Shown one piece after another: positions 33,726 through 42,320 of a DNA stretch of 64,000 bases (position 1 is the stretch's first letter; every line of letters starts with the position of its first letter). Source of the DNA: Winogradskyella vincentii. Its GTDB lineage: Bacteria; Bacteroidota; Bacteroidia; Flavobacteriales; Flavobacteriaceae. The translations under genes were made by a program, and so were the position numbers. The stretch is taken from positions 639,125 to 703,124 of the forward strand of contig NZ_JAIUJS010000001.1 of assembly GCF_020166345.1 (NCBI RefSeq), written 5' to 3'. The notes under the pieces are model-generated. The model was not told the origin of the DNA. It saw only the letters and a list, made by a program, of their open reading frames with translations, and ran no database searches.

Positions 33726-35270
33726 TTACTTGATTTTGTTATTATTTTTATCAAAAAAATGATATTCAAGATAAGTGTAAGCATCTCTAGGTAAGACTTT
33801 TACCCATTTTTTGTGTTCAAAAAACCATTTTGAACGCACTGATGGAAACCCCTTTGTTAAAAAGGCTGCTATAAAAGGATGTGCATTTAAGGTTACCTTT
33901 TTATAGTCTCTTTTAAAAATCCGTTCTAAGTCTTGATTGATTCTCTCTACCACCTTAATTGGTGCTTCGATTTCATCGCCTCCTACGAGATTTGGATTTT
34001 CTTCTTTTGTTTTAATATTACGCTCTGGCCTAACGCGTTGTCTGGTTATTTGCACTAAACCAAACTTACTCGGCGGTAATATTTTATGCTTTGCTTTGTC
34101 GTCTTTCATCTCATCTCTAAGATGATTGTAAAGTTTTTTTCTGTTCTCTGCTCTACCCATGTCGATAAAATCAATAACGATAATACCTCCCATATCACGT
34201 AATCGTAATTGGCGGGCAATTTCGGTAGCAGAGATTAAATTTACTTCTAGAGCAGTGTCTTCTTGGTTTTTTTCTTTATTAGAACGATTACCGCTATTTA
34301 CGTCTATAACATGCATAGCTTCTGTATGTTCTATAACCAAATAAGCACCTTTTGCCATGGAAACGGTACGGCCAAATGATGTTTTTATTTGACGCTCAAT
34401 ACCATATTTTTCAAAAATTGGCACTCCATTTTTATAGTACTTTACAATAGACTCTTTTTTCGGTGCAATCTGTTGCACGTAATCTTTTACTTGTATGTAC
34501 AATTCTTCGTCATCCACAACAATACCAGAAAATGAATCATTAAAAATATCTCTCAAAATTGAGGACGCTTTGTTCATTTCTCCCAATACTTTTGTAGGAT
34601 GATGCGCTTTGTACAATTTTTTACACATTGCTGTCCATCTACCCAGCAAATTCTGTAAATCATTATCTAGCTCGGCAACTCTTTTGCCTTCTGCTACAGT
34701 ACGTATAATAACACCAAATCCTTTAGGTGTGATACTCTTAACAAGTCGCTTTAATCTGTCTTTTTCTTCTTGAGATTCAATTTTTTGAGAAATTGAAATA
34801 CGATTAGAAAAAGGGACTAAGACTATGTATCTACCAGCAATAGATAATTCTGAACTAATGCGTGGTCCTTTTGTAGAAATTGGTTCTTTTACTACTTGTA
34901 CTAAAATTGATTGATTGGATTTAATAGCATCGGCAATTTTACCGTGCTTGTTTAAATCTTTTTCTAATGGAAAGTCTTTGAGTCTATAATCTCTTAATTT
35001 CCCTGTGCTTACACGTTTAATGAATTTTAAAAGAGAAGGTAACTGAGGTCCAAGATCATGATAGTGTAAAAAACCATCTTTTTCATAACCAACGTTTACA
35101 AACGCGGCATTTAGACCTGGTATAACCTTGCGAATTTTAGCAATAAAAATATCACCTACTGCAAAGTTATTGTCTTCTTCATCTTTATGTAATTCAATAA
35201 GTTTTCCATCTTTTAATAAGGCAAAATCAACAATATCAGAACTCGATCTTACGATTAATTCTTTGTTCAT
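33726..35270 (-). CDS. rng: Ribonuclease G/E family (RNase G type)
   Basis: The 514-aa protein has an N-terminal S1 domain (VGDIFIAKIRKVIPGLNAAFVNVGYEKDGFLH, given in part), an RNase H-like section and the DNase I-like catalytic core with VIDVNSGNRS and IIVIDFIDMGRAENR, which carry the two metal-binding Asp residues. The long C-terminal degradosome scaffold of RNase E is missing, so it is the RNase G form. The leader region at 35271-35356 contains a hairpin at 35286-35305 and a TAAGTTTG promoter box at 35349-35356. Confidence 0.95.
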   Translation of the reverse strand: MNKELIVRSSSDIVDFALLKDGKLIELHKDEEDNNFAVGDIFIAKIRKVIPGLNAAFVNVGYEKDGFLHYHDLGPQLPSLLKFIKRVSTGKLRDYRLKDFPLEKDLNKHGKIADAIKSNQSILVQVVKEPISTKGPRISSELSIAGRYIVLVPFSNRISISQKIESQEEKDRLKRLVKSITPKGFGVIIRTVAEGKRVAELDNDLQNLLGRWTAMCKKLYKAHHPTKVLGEMNKASSILRDIFNDSFSGIVVDDEELYIQVKDYVQQIAPKKESIVKYYKNGVPIFEKYGIERQIKTSFGRTVSMAKGAYLVIEHTEAMHVIDVNSGNRSNKEKNQEDTALEVNLISATEIARQLRLRDMGGIIVIDFIDMGRAENRKKLYNHLRDEMKDDKAKHKILPPSKFGLVQITRQRVRPERNIKTKEENPNLVGGDEIEAPIKVVERINQDLERIFKRDYKKVTLNAHPFIAAFLTKGFPSVRSKWFFEHKKWVKVLPRDAYTYLEYHFFDKNNNKIK

Positions 35271-35348
35271 AATGTTAATTTAAATCTAGCTCTTAATTGA
35301 GTTAGATGGATTTTACTAAATTTTTTGACACAGGATTTTAGTATCCAA

Positions 35349-35356
35349 CAAACTTA
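35349..35356 (-). promoter_or_regulatory. -7 element of rng
   Basis: CAAACTTA on the plus strand reads TAAGTTTG on the minus strand, an exact consensus about 80 bp upstream of the rng ATG. The 5' leader carries a small hairpin (CTAACTC / GAGCTAG with one mismatch, 35286-35305). Confidence 0.5.
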
Positions 35357-35408
35357 AGAACACTCTATTAAATGCTTCTTAAATTCTATATCAAAGAACG
35401 TTTTTTTA

Positions 35409-35448
35409 AAACTGAAAAAAGTAGTTTAAAAACTACTTTTTTCAGTTT
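35409..35448 (-). terminator. Long perfect hairpin terminator of the small basic gene
   Basis: A 19-bp perfect stem (35409-35427 with 35430-35448) lies at the end of the 29-aa gene and overlaps its stop codon. On the minus strand it is followed by TTTTAAAAAAACG, so it looks like an intrinsic terminator or a stability hairpin. Confidence 0.6.
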
Positions 35449-35536
35449 ATTTCTTTTTGTGACGATTAGCGCGTCTACGTTTTTTACGCTTATGCGTCGC
35501 TACCTTGTGTCTTTTTCTCTTTTTACCACTTGGCAT
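35447..35536 (-). CDS. 29-residue, highly basic protein (ribosome/nucleic-acid-associated candidate)
   Basis: An ATG at 35536 (MPSGKKRKRHKVATHKRKKR...) opens 29 codons ending with TAA at 35447-35449. The product has 18 Lys/Arg and 4 His in 29 residues. It ends at a strong hairpin, lies between rng and the HU gene on the same strand, and is too short for ordinary gene calling. Such sequences occur in Bacteroidetes beside housekeeping genes and resemble the tiny ribosomal proteins of the THX/bL36 size class. Function is inferred only from composition: probably an RNA- or ribosome-binding peptide. Confidence 0.6.
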   Translation of the reverse strand: MPSGKKRKRHKVATHKRKKRRRANRHKKK

Positions 35537-35577
35537 AGTTAATAATGCTTTTAGTTAATATTTTTTTTACTACCTAT

Positions 35578-35868
35578 TTAGTTAACTTCAACATTAGATT
35601 TTACACCTTCTAAAAATACTTTAGCAGGTTTAAAAGCAGGTATGTTGTGAGCAGGTATTTTAATCGTAGTATTTTTTGAAATATTACGACCAGTTTTTTC
35701 AGCTCTAGTTTTAATTATAAAACTTCCGAAACCTCTTAAATACACATTATCGCCTCCTTCTAATGATGATTTTACTTCTTCCATAAAGGTTTCTACTGTA
35801 GCTTGAACATCTCCTTTTTCTATACCTAGCTTATCAGAAATTTTAGCTACTAAATCAGCTTTTGTCAT
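35578..35868 (-). CDS. HU/IHF family DNA-binding protein
   Basis: The protein is 96 aa from ATG 35868 (MTKADLVAKISDKLGIEKGD). The core has GDNVYLRGFGSFIIKTRAEKTGRNISKN (given in part), IKIPAHNIPAFKPAKVF, the HU DNA-binding arm and tip. The start at 35931 is rejected because the -7 box TATATTTG (35908-35915) lies inside that extension. It is a nucleoid protein. It is divergent from mutY. Confidence 0.95.
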   Translation of the reverse strand: MTKADLVAKISDKLGIEKGDVQATVETFMEEVKSSLEGGDNVYLRGFGSFIIKTRAEKTGRNISKNTTIKIPAHNIPAFKPAKVFLEGVKSNVEVN

Positions 35869-35907
35869 TGTTATTAGTTTTAGGGTTATTATAAATTCTA
35901 AGGGATG

Positions 35908-35915
35908 CAAATATA
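35908..35915 (-). promoter_or_regulatory. -7 element of the HU gene
   Basis: CAAATATA on the plus strand is TATATTTG on the minus strand, 39 bp before the chosen HU start at 35868. It decides against the upstream start at 35931. Confidence 0.55.
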
Positions 35916-35973
35916 GGTAATTTAAATTCAATATTTCAAGCGTAATTAATTAAAATTTAACACTATAAAGATT

Positions 35974-35981
35974 TAATTTTG
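35974..35981 (+). promoter_or_regulatory. -7 element of mutY
   Basis: TAATTTTG, an exact TAnnTTTG match, ends 20 bp before the mutY ATG at 36002. The promoter is back-to-back with the HU promoter, about 60 bp apart. Confidence 0.5.
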
Positions 35982-36001
35982 CAAAACCTGATTTTTAATA
36001 A

Positions 36002-37051
36002 ATGAATTTTCAAAAGCAAATAACTCACTGGTATTCAATACATAAACGAGATTTACCATGGAGAGCTACAAAAAACCCGTATAATATTTGGCTTTCGGAA
36101 ATAATATTACAACAAACTCAAGTTAAACAAGGGTTGCCATATTATCTTTCATTTATCAAGGAATTTCCTACTGTTTTTGACCTTGCAGACGCTACTGAAG
36201 AACAGGTATTAAAACTTTGGCAGGGACTGGGCTATTATTCTCGAGCAAGAAATTTACATACCACAGCTAAAAATATTGCCTTTAATCTTAACGGTGTTTT
36301 CCCAGACAACTATAAAGACTTGTTGTCTCTAAAGGGAGTTGGCGACTATACTGCAAGCGCCATCGCATCGATTTGTTTTAATGAAGCTTCTGCAGTTGTA
36401 GACGGAAATGTTTATCGCGCATTATCTAGATTCTATGGTATAGATACACCTATTAATAGTACAAAGGGAATTAAAGAATTTAAGGAACTTGCTTCAACCC
36501 TAATTGACCATAAAGAACCAGGAAATTATAATCAAGCCATAATGGAATTTGGTGCAAGACAATGCCGACCAAAAAATCCAGATTGTAATTCTTGCCCTGT
36601 GTCGAACAGTTGCTATGCTTATATAAATAAATCGATAGATCAACTTCCGGTAAAATTGAAGAAGACAAAAGTTAGTACAAAGTATTTCAACTTCCTGGTT
36701 TGTATTGACAAGAAAAAGAATACGGTTATAGAAAAAAGAACAGGCAAGGGCATTTGGCAGAACCTATATCAGTTTCCACTTATAGAATCAAACCGTAGTC
36801 TAAAAGCAGAGGAATTTAACTTATTGAAATTTGAAAATACAATTCTTGAAAATTCTAATTTTGAATTTTCCCTCTATAATGAAACTGACAGAATTCACAA
36901 GTTATCTCATCAACATTTACACACCAAATTTTGGATTATTGAGGTAGATCAATTACCTCAAGACAGCATTTCAATTGAAAAATTAAAATCATACCCTGCA
37001 CCTGTATTGATAAGTAACTTTATTGACGAATTCAATTTTGAGGCGGTTTAA
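36002..37051 (+). CDS. mutY: A/G-specific adenine glycosylase MutY
   Basis: The 349-aa protein has the helix-hairpin-helix glycosylase core: PWRATKNPYNIWLSEIILQQTQV with catalytic Glu, LKGVGDYTASAIASI, and the 4Fe-4S cluster CRPKNPDCNSCPVSNSC (C-x6-C-x2-C-x5-C). The C-terminal NUDIX-like domain recognises 8-oxoguanine (HKLSHQHLHTKFW). It removes adenine opposite 8-oxoG. It heads the mutY-ssb-gldE-gldD series. Confidence 0.95.
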   Translation: MNFQKQITHWYSIHKRDLPWRATKNPYNIWLSEIILQQTQVKQGLPYYLSFIKEFPTVFDLADATEEQVLKLWQGLGYYSRARNLHTTAKNIAFNLNGVFPDNYKDLLSLKGVGDYTASAIASICFNEASAVVDGNVYRALSRFYGIDTPINSTKGIKEFKELASTLIDHKEPGNYNQAIMEFGARQCRPKNPDCNSCPVSNSCYAYINKSIDQLPVKLKKTKVSTKYFNFLVCIDKKKNTVIEKRTGKGIWQNLYQFPLIESNRSLKAEEFNLLKFENTILENSNFEFSLYNETDRIHKLSHQHLHTKFWIIEVDQLPQDSISIEKLKSYPAPVLISNFIDEFNFEAV

Positions 37052-37094
37052 TAATCACAAAAAATTATTACCTTTAATAGAGTATATAAAACTG

Positions 37095-37102
37095 TAACTT
37101 TG
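37095..37102 (+). promoter_or_regulatory. -7 element of ssb
   Basis: TAACTTTG, an exact TAnnTTTG match, ends 18 bp before the ssb ATG at 37121. ssb and gldED therefore probably have a start of their own in addition to any mutY read-through. Confidence 0.5.
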
Positions 37103-37120
37103 TAAAAAAATATAATAGAT

Positions 37121-37564
37121 ATGTCAGGGACGTTAAATAAAGTAATGCTTATAGGGCATTTAGGAGATGAAGTGAAAATGCATTATTTCGATGACAAAAA
37201 TTGCGTCGGTCGTTTTCCTTTGGCAACTAACGAAACATACACAAATAAAACTACTAATGAACGTGTTTCTAACACAGAATGGCACAATATAGTAGTTAGA
37301 AATAGGGCTGCTGAAATTTGCGAAAAATACCTCACCAAAGGTGATAAAGTCTATATTGAAGGAAGAATTAAAACTAGAAAATGGACAGATGACAAGGGTA
37401 TGGAACGCTATTCTACAGAAATTCAGTGTACGGATTTTACATTTTTAACAAATAAAAATGAACAACAGACACAACAGCCAAGTGCACCAACAACCAATAT
37501 ACAAACTCAACAGACAGAACAGAAGAGTGTTGTACCTGATGAGGATGATGATTTACCATTCTAA
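37121..37564 (+). CDS. ssb: Single-stranded DNA-binding protein
   Basis: The 147-aa OB-fold protein begins MSGTLNKVMLIGHLGDEVKM and contains WHNIVVRNRAAEICEKYLTKGDKVYIEGRI, given in part, then a Gln-rich linker and the partner-binding tip DEDDDLPF. It binds and protects single-stranded DNA in replication and repair. gldE follows after 20 bp. Confidence 0.95.
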   Translation: MSGTLNKVMLIGHLGDEVKMHYFDDKNCVGRFPLATNETYTNKTTNERVSNTEWHNIVVRNRAAEICEKYLTKGDKVYIEGRIKTRKWTDDKGMERYSTEIQCTDFTFLTNKNEQQTQQPSAPTTNIQTQQTEQKSVVPDEDDDLPF

Positions 37565-37584
37565 ATAATTTAAATAAAACTAAT

Positions 37585-38904
37585 TTGGACCCAGAACCCT
37601 CGGTTTTAATTTCAATTTTTCTAGCAATTAATACATCATTTCTAACAAGTATTATTTTACTTGTTATTTTACTTGCTTGTTCGGCAATGATTTCTGGAGC
37701 TGAAGTAGCTATATTTTCGTTAACAAAGTCTAATATTGATGAAGGCATAGAAAATAAGTCTGTAAAAATGCAGATTATTTCTGATCTCCTTAACAGACCA
37801 AAGAAACTACTTGCCACTATTTTAGTCGCAAATAACTTCATTAATATTGCCATTGTTTTATTGTTTGCATATCTAGGCGAAACCATATTTAGCAATATCA
37901 CTAACAGTATCGCAAGGTTTTTGTTGGAGGTAGTTTGTGCAACATTCTTAATCCTATTATTCGGAGAAATAATTCCGAAAATATATGCGAGTAGAAATAG
38001 TGTTCAATTTTCTTCTTTTATGGCCAGACCATTAAAGATATTAGACGTTATTTTTTCTCCTATTAGCCTACCTATGAGGTATGTTACAATGAAAATTCAA
38101 AATACATTTGGTAAACAAAAATCCAATCTCAGTGTTGATCAGTTATCACAAGCATTAGAGCTTACAAATGATGAAGATACCACACAAGAAGAGCAAAAAA
38201 TATTACAAGGTATTGTGTCTTTTGGAAATACAGACACAAAACAAGTAATGCGTCCGAGAATGGATTTATTTGCGTTAGATATAAATACACCTTATGAAAC
38301 CATTATTAAAGAAATAATAAACAATGGATATTCTAGAATACCTGTTTATGAGGAATCAATTGATACCATAAAAGGCGTACTTTATGTTAAAGACCTACTA
38401 CCTCATCTAAATAAAAAGAAATTCAACTGGACCAAGATTTTAAGAGAACCATTTTTTGTGCCTGAGAACAAAAAACTCGATGACCTTATGGTAGAATTTC
38501 AGACAAAAAAAGTTCATTTAGCTGTAGTGGTAGATGAGTATGGTGGCACATCTGGTTTGGTTTCTCTGGAAGATATTATTGAAGAAATAGTTGGAGATAT
38601 CAGTGATGAGTATGATGATGAAGATTTAATTTACACCAAGCTCGATGACAATAATTATAGTTTTGAAGGTAAAACACCTCTAAAAGATGTCTATAAAATT
38701 GTAGGAATTGAAGAAGATATTGATGACTTTGAATCTAAAAAAGGAGATGCCGAAACTTTAGCCGGTTTTGTTTTAGAGATTTCTGGTGGATTTCCTAGAA
38801 TTGGTAGTAAAATAAATTTCAAAACTTACGTTTTTACTATAGAGGCTTTAGAACGAAAGCGTATAAAACAAATAAAACTAACCTTAATTAAACCTATAGA
38901 ATGA
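37585..38904 (+). CDS. gldE: Gliding motility protein GldE (CNNM/CBS/CorC-type)
   Basis: The 439-aa membrane protein begins at a TTG codon (37585, MDPEPSVLISIFL); no in-frame ATG exists before residue 35. The N-terminal CNNM (DUF21) domain has several membrane segments with MISGAEVAIFSLTKSN. Then come two CBS motifs (TKQVMRPRMDLFAL and VVDEYGGTSGLVSLEDIIEEIVGDI, the latter split) and a C-terminal CorC/HlyC domain. Together with gldD downstream it forms the known gldD-gldE pair required for gliding in Flavobacterium. Its ion-transport role is presumed. Confidence 0.9.
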   Translation: MDPEPSVLISIFLAINTSFLTSIILLVILLACSAMISGAEVAIFSLTKSNIDEGIENKSVKMQIISDLLNRPKKLLATILVANNFINIAIVLLFAYLGETIFSNITNSIARFLLEVVCATFLILLFGEIIPKIYASRNSVQFSSFMARPLKILDVIFSPISLPMRYVTMKIQNTFGKQKSNLSVDQLSQALELTNDEDTTQEEQKILQGIVSFGNTDTKQVMRPRMDLFALDINTPYETIIKEIINNGYSRIPVYEESIDTIKGVLYVKDLLPHLNKKKFNWTKILREPFFVPENKKLDDLMVEFQTKKVHLAVVVDEYGGTSGLVSLEDIIEEIVGDISDEYDDEDLIYTKLDDNNYSFEGKTPLKDVYKIVGIEEDIDDFESKKGDAETLAGFVLEISGGFPRIGSKINFKTYVFTIEALERKRIKQIKLTLIKPIE

Positions 38905-39470
38905 AAAAGGTAATTATACCATTAATAAGTCTTTTACTTCTTGGTTGTGGTAATGATCCTCTACCGAAGCCAAAAGGTTATTTAAGATTAGAATATCCGG
39001 ATGCCAAGTATAAAAAGACTTCTATTCCATTGCCATTTACTTTTGACAAGAATCAAATGACAACTCCTGTTAAAAACATAAAATCTTCAGGTGAGGTCAA
39101 GGGAATTGATATCCAGTACCCTTCAATGAAAGCAACTATTTATCTTACCTACCAAAAAATAAGAAACAACAATTTGGATAGCCTTTTAAGAGATGCCCAA
39201 AACTTAACTCAAAAACATACGATAAAGGCAGATGAAATAGCAAGCAATTTATTTGAAAACAAAGAATCCAATAAATATGGCATGTTATATGAAATTGGTG
39301 GAGATGCTGCATCTCAATCACAGTTTTACCTTACCGATAGTATAAATCATTTTATTAGTGGTTCTCTTTACTTCTACGCAAAACCAAATTATGATTCTAT
39401 TTACCCAGCATCTGAATATTTAAAAAGAGATATAAAGCGACTTATGGAGTCATTGAAGTGGAAGGAATAA
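38901..39470 (+). CDS. gldD: Gliding motility lipoprotein GldD
   Basis: The 189-aa protein has a lipobox (SLLLLGCGND) and the signature PKPKGYLRLEYPDAKYKK. The rest is soluble with LFENKESNKYGMLYEIGGDAASQSQFYL. Its ATG overlaps the gldE stop as ATGA. GldD is essential for gliding and chitin use in Flavobacterium johnsoniae. It acts at the cell envelope. Confidence 0.93.
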   Translation: MKKVIIPLISLLLLGCGNDPLPKPKGYLRLEYPDAKYKKTSIPLPFTFDKNQMTTPVKNIKSSGEVKGIDIQYPSMKATIYLTYQKIRNNNLDSLLRDAQNLTQKHTIKADEIASNLFENKESNKYGMLYEIGGDAASQSQFYLTDSINHFISGSLYFYAKPNYDSIYPASEYLKRDIKRLMESLKWKE

Positions 39471-39492
39471 TTCTATTAAAGTTTAAACCAAA

Positions 39493-39522
39493 AAAAAGCA
39501 ACCTTAAAAAAGGTTGCTTTTT
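39493..39522. terminator. Bidirectional intrinsic terminator
   Basis: AAGCAACCTT (39496-39505) pairs with AAGGTTGCTT (39510-39519), flanked by A and T runs. It serves gldD (plus) and the TonB receptor (minus). Confidence 0.9.
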
Positions 39523-39542
39523 TATTCTTCTATGTTGATAGA

Positions 39543-42158
39543 TTAGAAGTTGTAACGAATACTTGCGTTAAACGTTCTTCCAATACCTAAGTAGTAACCA
39601 AATGCATTTCTTTGGTTGATATAGGCAGTGTTGAATAAGTTATAAACGTTAGCTCTAAATACCATAGGATTATCTCCTAATGAGAATCTATACGTTAAAC
39701 CAGCGTCTGCTAAAGTATAAGCTGGTAATCTTACTGCTTCATACTTATTACCTGCTAAAGCCGCATCAACAACATCCTCTACGTCAATAAACTCATACAA
39801 ATCTGTGAAGATATTGTAATCCATATCAACTGATAATCCTTCGCAAACATCTGCTCTAAATCCAACACCGAAAGATGTTTGAGGAGCATTTCCAATTTTC
39901 ACATCAGTTAATTCAAGGTTTCCATCAGTAACTAAGAAATCACCTGTATCATCATTTTGTAAAGTATATGGTGTATCACCTTCATACTTCCAGTTACCTA
40001 ATGATCCATAACCTCTTAAGCTCCATCCGGCTGCGACTGGTCTATATTCAAAATCAAATTCTACACCTTGGTGAATCTGAGTTACATCAGTAAATCTATA
40101 GATACCAAACTCATCCATAGGAAGGTTTGTTCCAACGCTAACAAATCTGTTACCCCATTCTGTTCTGTAGGCATCAACATTTATTCTTAAAACGTCATTT
40201 TTGAAACGATAACCTGCTTCTAAACCTAATATTTCTTCATTATCTATTTCTGGATCAACTAGAGCATTAGAATATCTAATATTTGCAAAAACATTATCTA
40301 AGTATGGTTGACGTGAAAAAGTACCTGCATTAGCAAATACAGAGTGATTACTATCAATATTATAAGAAGCACCACCTTTTACTTGGTATCCTGTCTTGCT
40401 TAATTTTTCAGATTTTCCTAAACCATCACCTACACCACCAAAGAAACCTTCTCTTTGATAAGACTGTGTTGAAAGTGCAGCTTGTACAAATACAGAGAAG
40501 TCATCTTTTGAATATTCTGCTTGACCAAATGCACCAAGATAGTTTATAACTTCTTCGTAGTTTCTGTCATATCTCTGATCGTCATCTGCAAAATCAAATA
40601 AAGTTGTCCAAGGATTTGCTTCAAAAGTTTCAGAAATCACATAATCGTCCGGACGCTCAGGAATTCTAAAGTTATCTACATAACCGTTTAGACCAAACTT
40701 ATCAACTAATTGTCTAAAGTGAATACCGTTATATGTTCTACCATCAAAACCAACATTGAACGACCAGTTTTCACTAGTTTCAATATTTAAGTTAGATAAT
40801 AAACCATACCAGTTATGGTTGTTCATAGAAGCTCTTCTTAAGTAAGAATCACCAAAATTACCATTACCGTTAGCATCTGCAGTAGCGATGTTATTATCTT
40901 CGATAGCGTCGAAGTTGATTTCTCTTTCGTTAAGACCAAAAATACCTACGTCTTGGTTTCTAATACGACCACGACCAAGGTTTCCAGTTCCACCACCACG
41001 GCCCCAAGACGCATAAAGTACAGTAGATAAATCTAAACCTTCTTTAATTTTCCAGTCCCAGTTTAAGTTAGCAACTGGCTTGTGGTAAAAGTTACGTCTT
41101 TCAGTAAAACGCTCACCTTCATAAAAACCAGAGTTATCATTAGCTTTTTCACCATACGCTTCATAGAATTCTAAATCTTCAGAGAAGTTTTGGTCGTGCC
41201 ATTGTGGTGCACCAGTTAATAAAAAGTTGAATGTGTTATTTTCATTTGGCTTGTAACCAACAGATATCATATAGTTTTGTCCTTGACCAGCAGTACCAAT
41301 TGAGTACTTTCTGTGAGCTTGCCAGTGATCTACCAATACAGAAAATGCCCAGCCTTTATCGTTAATACCAGAATTGTAGTTGATAGTTCCTTTCATATAA
41401 CTATCGTTACCAGTTAAGAAACGTACAAAACCACCTTTTCTTTTGTCAGTTGTTTTAGAAACGATGTTTACAGTACCACCAACAGAAGAGATAGCAAGTT
41501 TAGAAGACCCTAAACCTCTTTGTACCTGTACTGCGTTAGCTACGTCTGACATACCAGACCAGTTTGACCAGTACATGTTACCATCTTCCATACCATTAAT
41601 TGGCTGACCATTTAATAAGTATGCAGTGTTTGTTTGGTCAAAACCTCTTAAGAATATCTGGCTATCACCAAAACCACCTGCTTGATTAGAAACATAAACA
41701 GAAGGTGTGTTTTTCATGGACTCACCAAATTCTACGTTACCTGAAGCCTTAAGTTGAATGTCTCTACCTGTAATTGTCGATACTGCCACTGGTGTTTTTC
41801 TACCTTCAGCTAAATCGATAATTCCAGTACCAACAACAACAACCTCATCTAAGGTATTGTCTAAATTCAATACAATTGAACCAAAATCTGTATCACCGTT
41901 AAATGGAAGTGTTTTAGATTCAAATCCAACATAAGAAATTACAATTTCTCCAGATCCTGATTGAGCAGTAATTGTAAAATTACCCTCAAAGTCTGTAGTT
42001 GCACCATTTGAAGTTCCATTAACAATTACGTTAGCTCCTGGAAGGGGTGCATTCATCTCTCCGTCAATTACCTTACCGGTAAGAGTACTTTGAGCAAAAG
42101 CCACTGTAGCAAATAATGTCAGTACAGTCGCAAATAAATAAGAGTTAAATTTTTTCAT
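39543..42158 (-). CDS. TonB-dependent receptor with carboxypeptidase-regulatory-like domain
   Basis: The 871-aa protein has a signal peptide (MKKFNSYLFATVLTLFATVAFA) and then a carboxypeptidase-regulatory-like domain (STLTGKVIDGEMNAPLPGANV, DFEGNFTI). A plug follows (TLDEVVVVGTG, then SVYVSNQAGGFGDSQIFLRGFDQTNT, split), and then a barrel ending TFNASIRYNF. No SusD partner is next to it. Cargo is unknown; the length and domain order are those of non-SusC receptors. A palindrome overlaps its promoter. Confidence 0.9.
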   Translation of the reverse strand: MKKFNSYLFATVLTLFATVAFAQSTLTGKVIDGEMNAPLPGANVIVNGTSNGATTDFEGNFTITAQSGSGEIVISYVGFESKTLPFNGDTDFGSIVLNLDNTLDEVVVVGTGIIDLAEGRKTPVAVSTITGRDIQLKASGNVEFGESMKNTPSVYVSNQAGGFGDSQIFLRGFDQTNTAYLLNGQPINGMEDGNMYWSNWSGMSDVANAVQVQRGLGSSKLAISSVGGTVNIVSKTTDKRKGGFVRFLTGNDSYMKGTINYNSGINDKGWAFSVLVDHWQAHRKYSIGTAGQGQNYMISVGYKPNENNTFNFLLTGAPQWHDQNFSEDLEFYEAYGEKANDNSGFYEGERFTERRNFYHKPVANLNWDWKIKEGLDLSTVLYASWGRGGGTGNLGRGRIRNQDVGIFGLNEREINFDAIEDNNIATADANGNGNFGDSYLRRASMNNHNWYGLLSNLNIETSENWSFNVGFDGRTYNGIHFRQLVDKFGLNGYVDNFRIPERPDDYVISETFEANPWTTLFDFADDDQRYDRNYEEVINYLGAFGQAEYSKDDFSVFVQAALSTQSYQREGFFGGVGDGLGKSEKLSKTGYQVKGGASYNIDSNHSVFANAGTFSRQPYLDNVFANIRYSNALVDPEIDNEEILGLEAGYRFKNDVLRINVDAYRTEWGNRFVSVGTNLPMDEFGIYRFTDVTQIHQGVEFDFEYRPVAAGWSLRGYGSLGNWKYEGDTPYTLQNDDTGDFLVTDGNLELTDVKIGNAPQTSFGVGFRADVCEGLSVDMDYNIFTDLYEFIDVEDVVDAALAGNKYEAVRLPAYTLADAGLTYRFSLGDNPMVFRANVYNLFNTAYINQRNAFGYYLGIGRTFNASIRYNF

Positions 42159-42193
42159 ATAAAATTTAAGTTAATTGGTTTCTTTTAGTGTTG

Positions 42194-42201
42194 CAAAATT
42201 A
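42194..42201 (-). promoter_or_regulatory. -7 element of the TonB-dependent receptor gene
   Basis: CAAAATTA on the plus strand is TAATTTTG on the minus strand, 36 bp before the start codon. A 16-bp perfect palindrome lies just upstream, in the -33/-7 spacer. Confidence 0.5.
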
Positions 42202-42203
42202 CA

Positions 42204-42219
42204 TATAACTATAGTTATA
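42204..42219. promoter_or_regulatory. 16-bp perfect palindrome in the receptor promoter (operator candidate)
   Basis: TATAACTATAGTTATA is its own complement. It starts two bases upstream of the -7 box, covering the promoter spacer, so a bound dimeric regulator would block or assist RNA polymerase. Confidence 0.45.
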
Positions 42220-42320
42220 ACATTAACTAATTGTTAAAAATTTTAACACTGCAAATTAATTATTGATTCAATAACAATTGTGCGCGCATAATTTAATTAT
42301 TAGAAACTTTTTAACAGTTT

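Noticed and set aside
35869..35931. Upstream start for the HU gene
   Set aside because: The TATATTTG promoter element lies inside the extension and HU proteins start at MTKADLV.
37437..37901. 154-codon minus-strand frame across ssb and gldE
   Set aside because: It overlaps two well-supported genes in antisense and its product is low complexity; a shadow frame.
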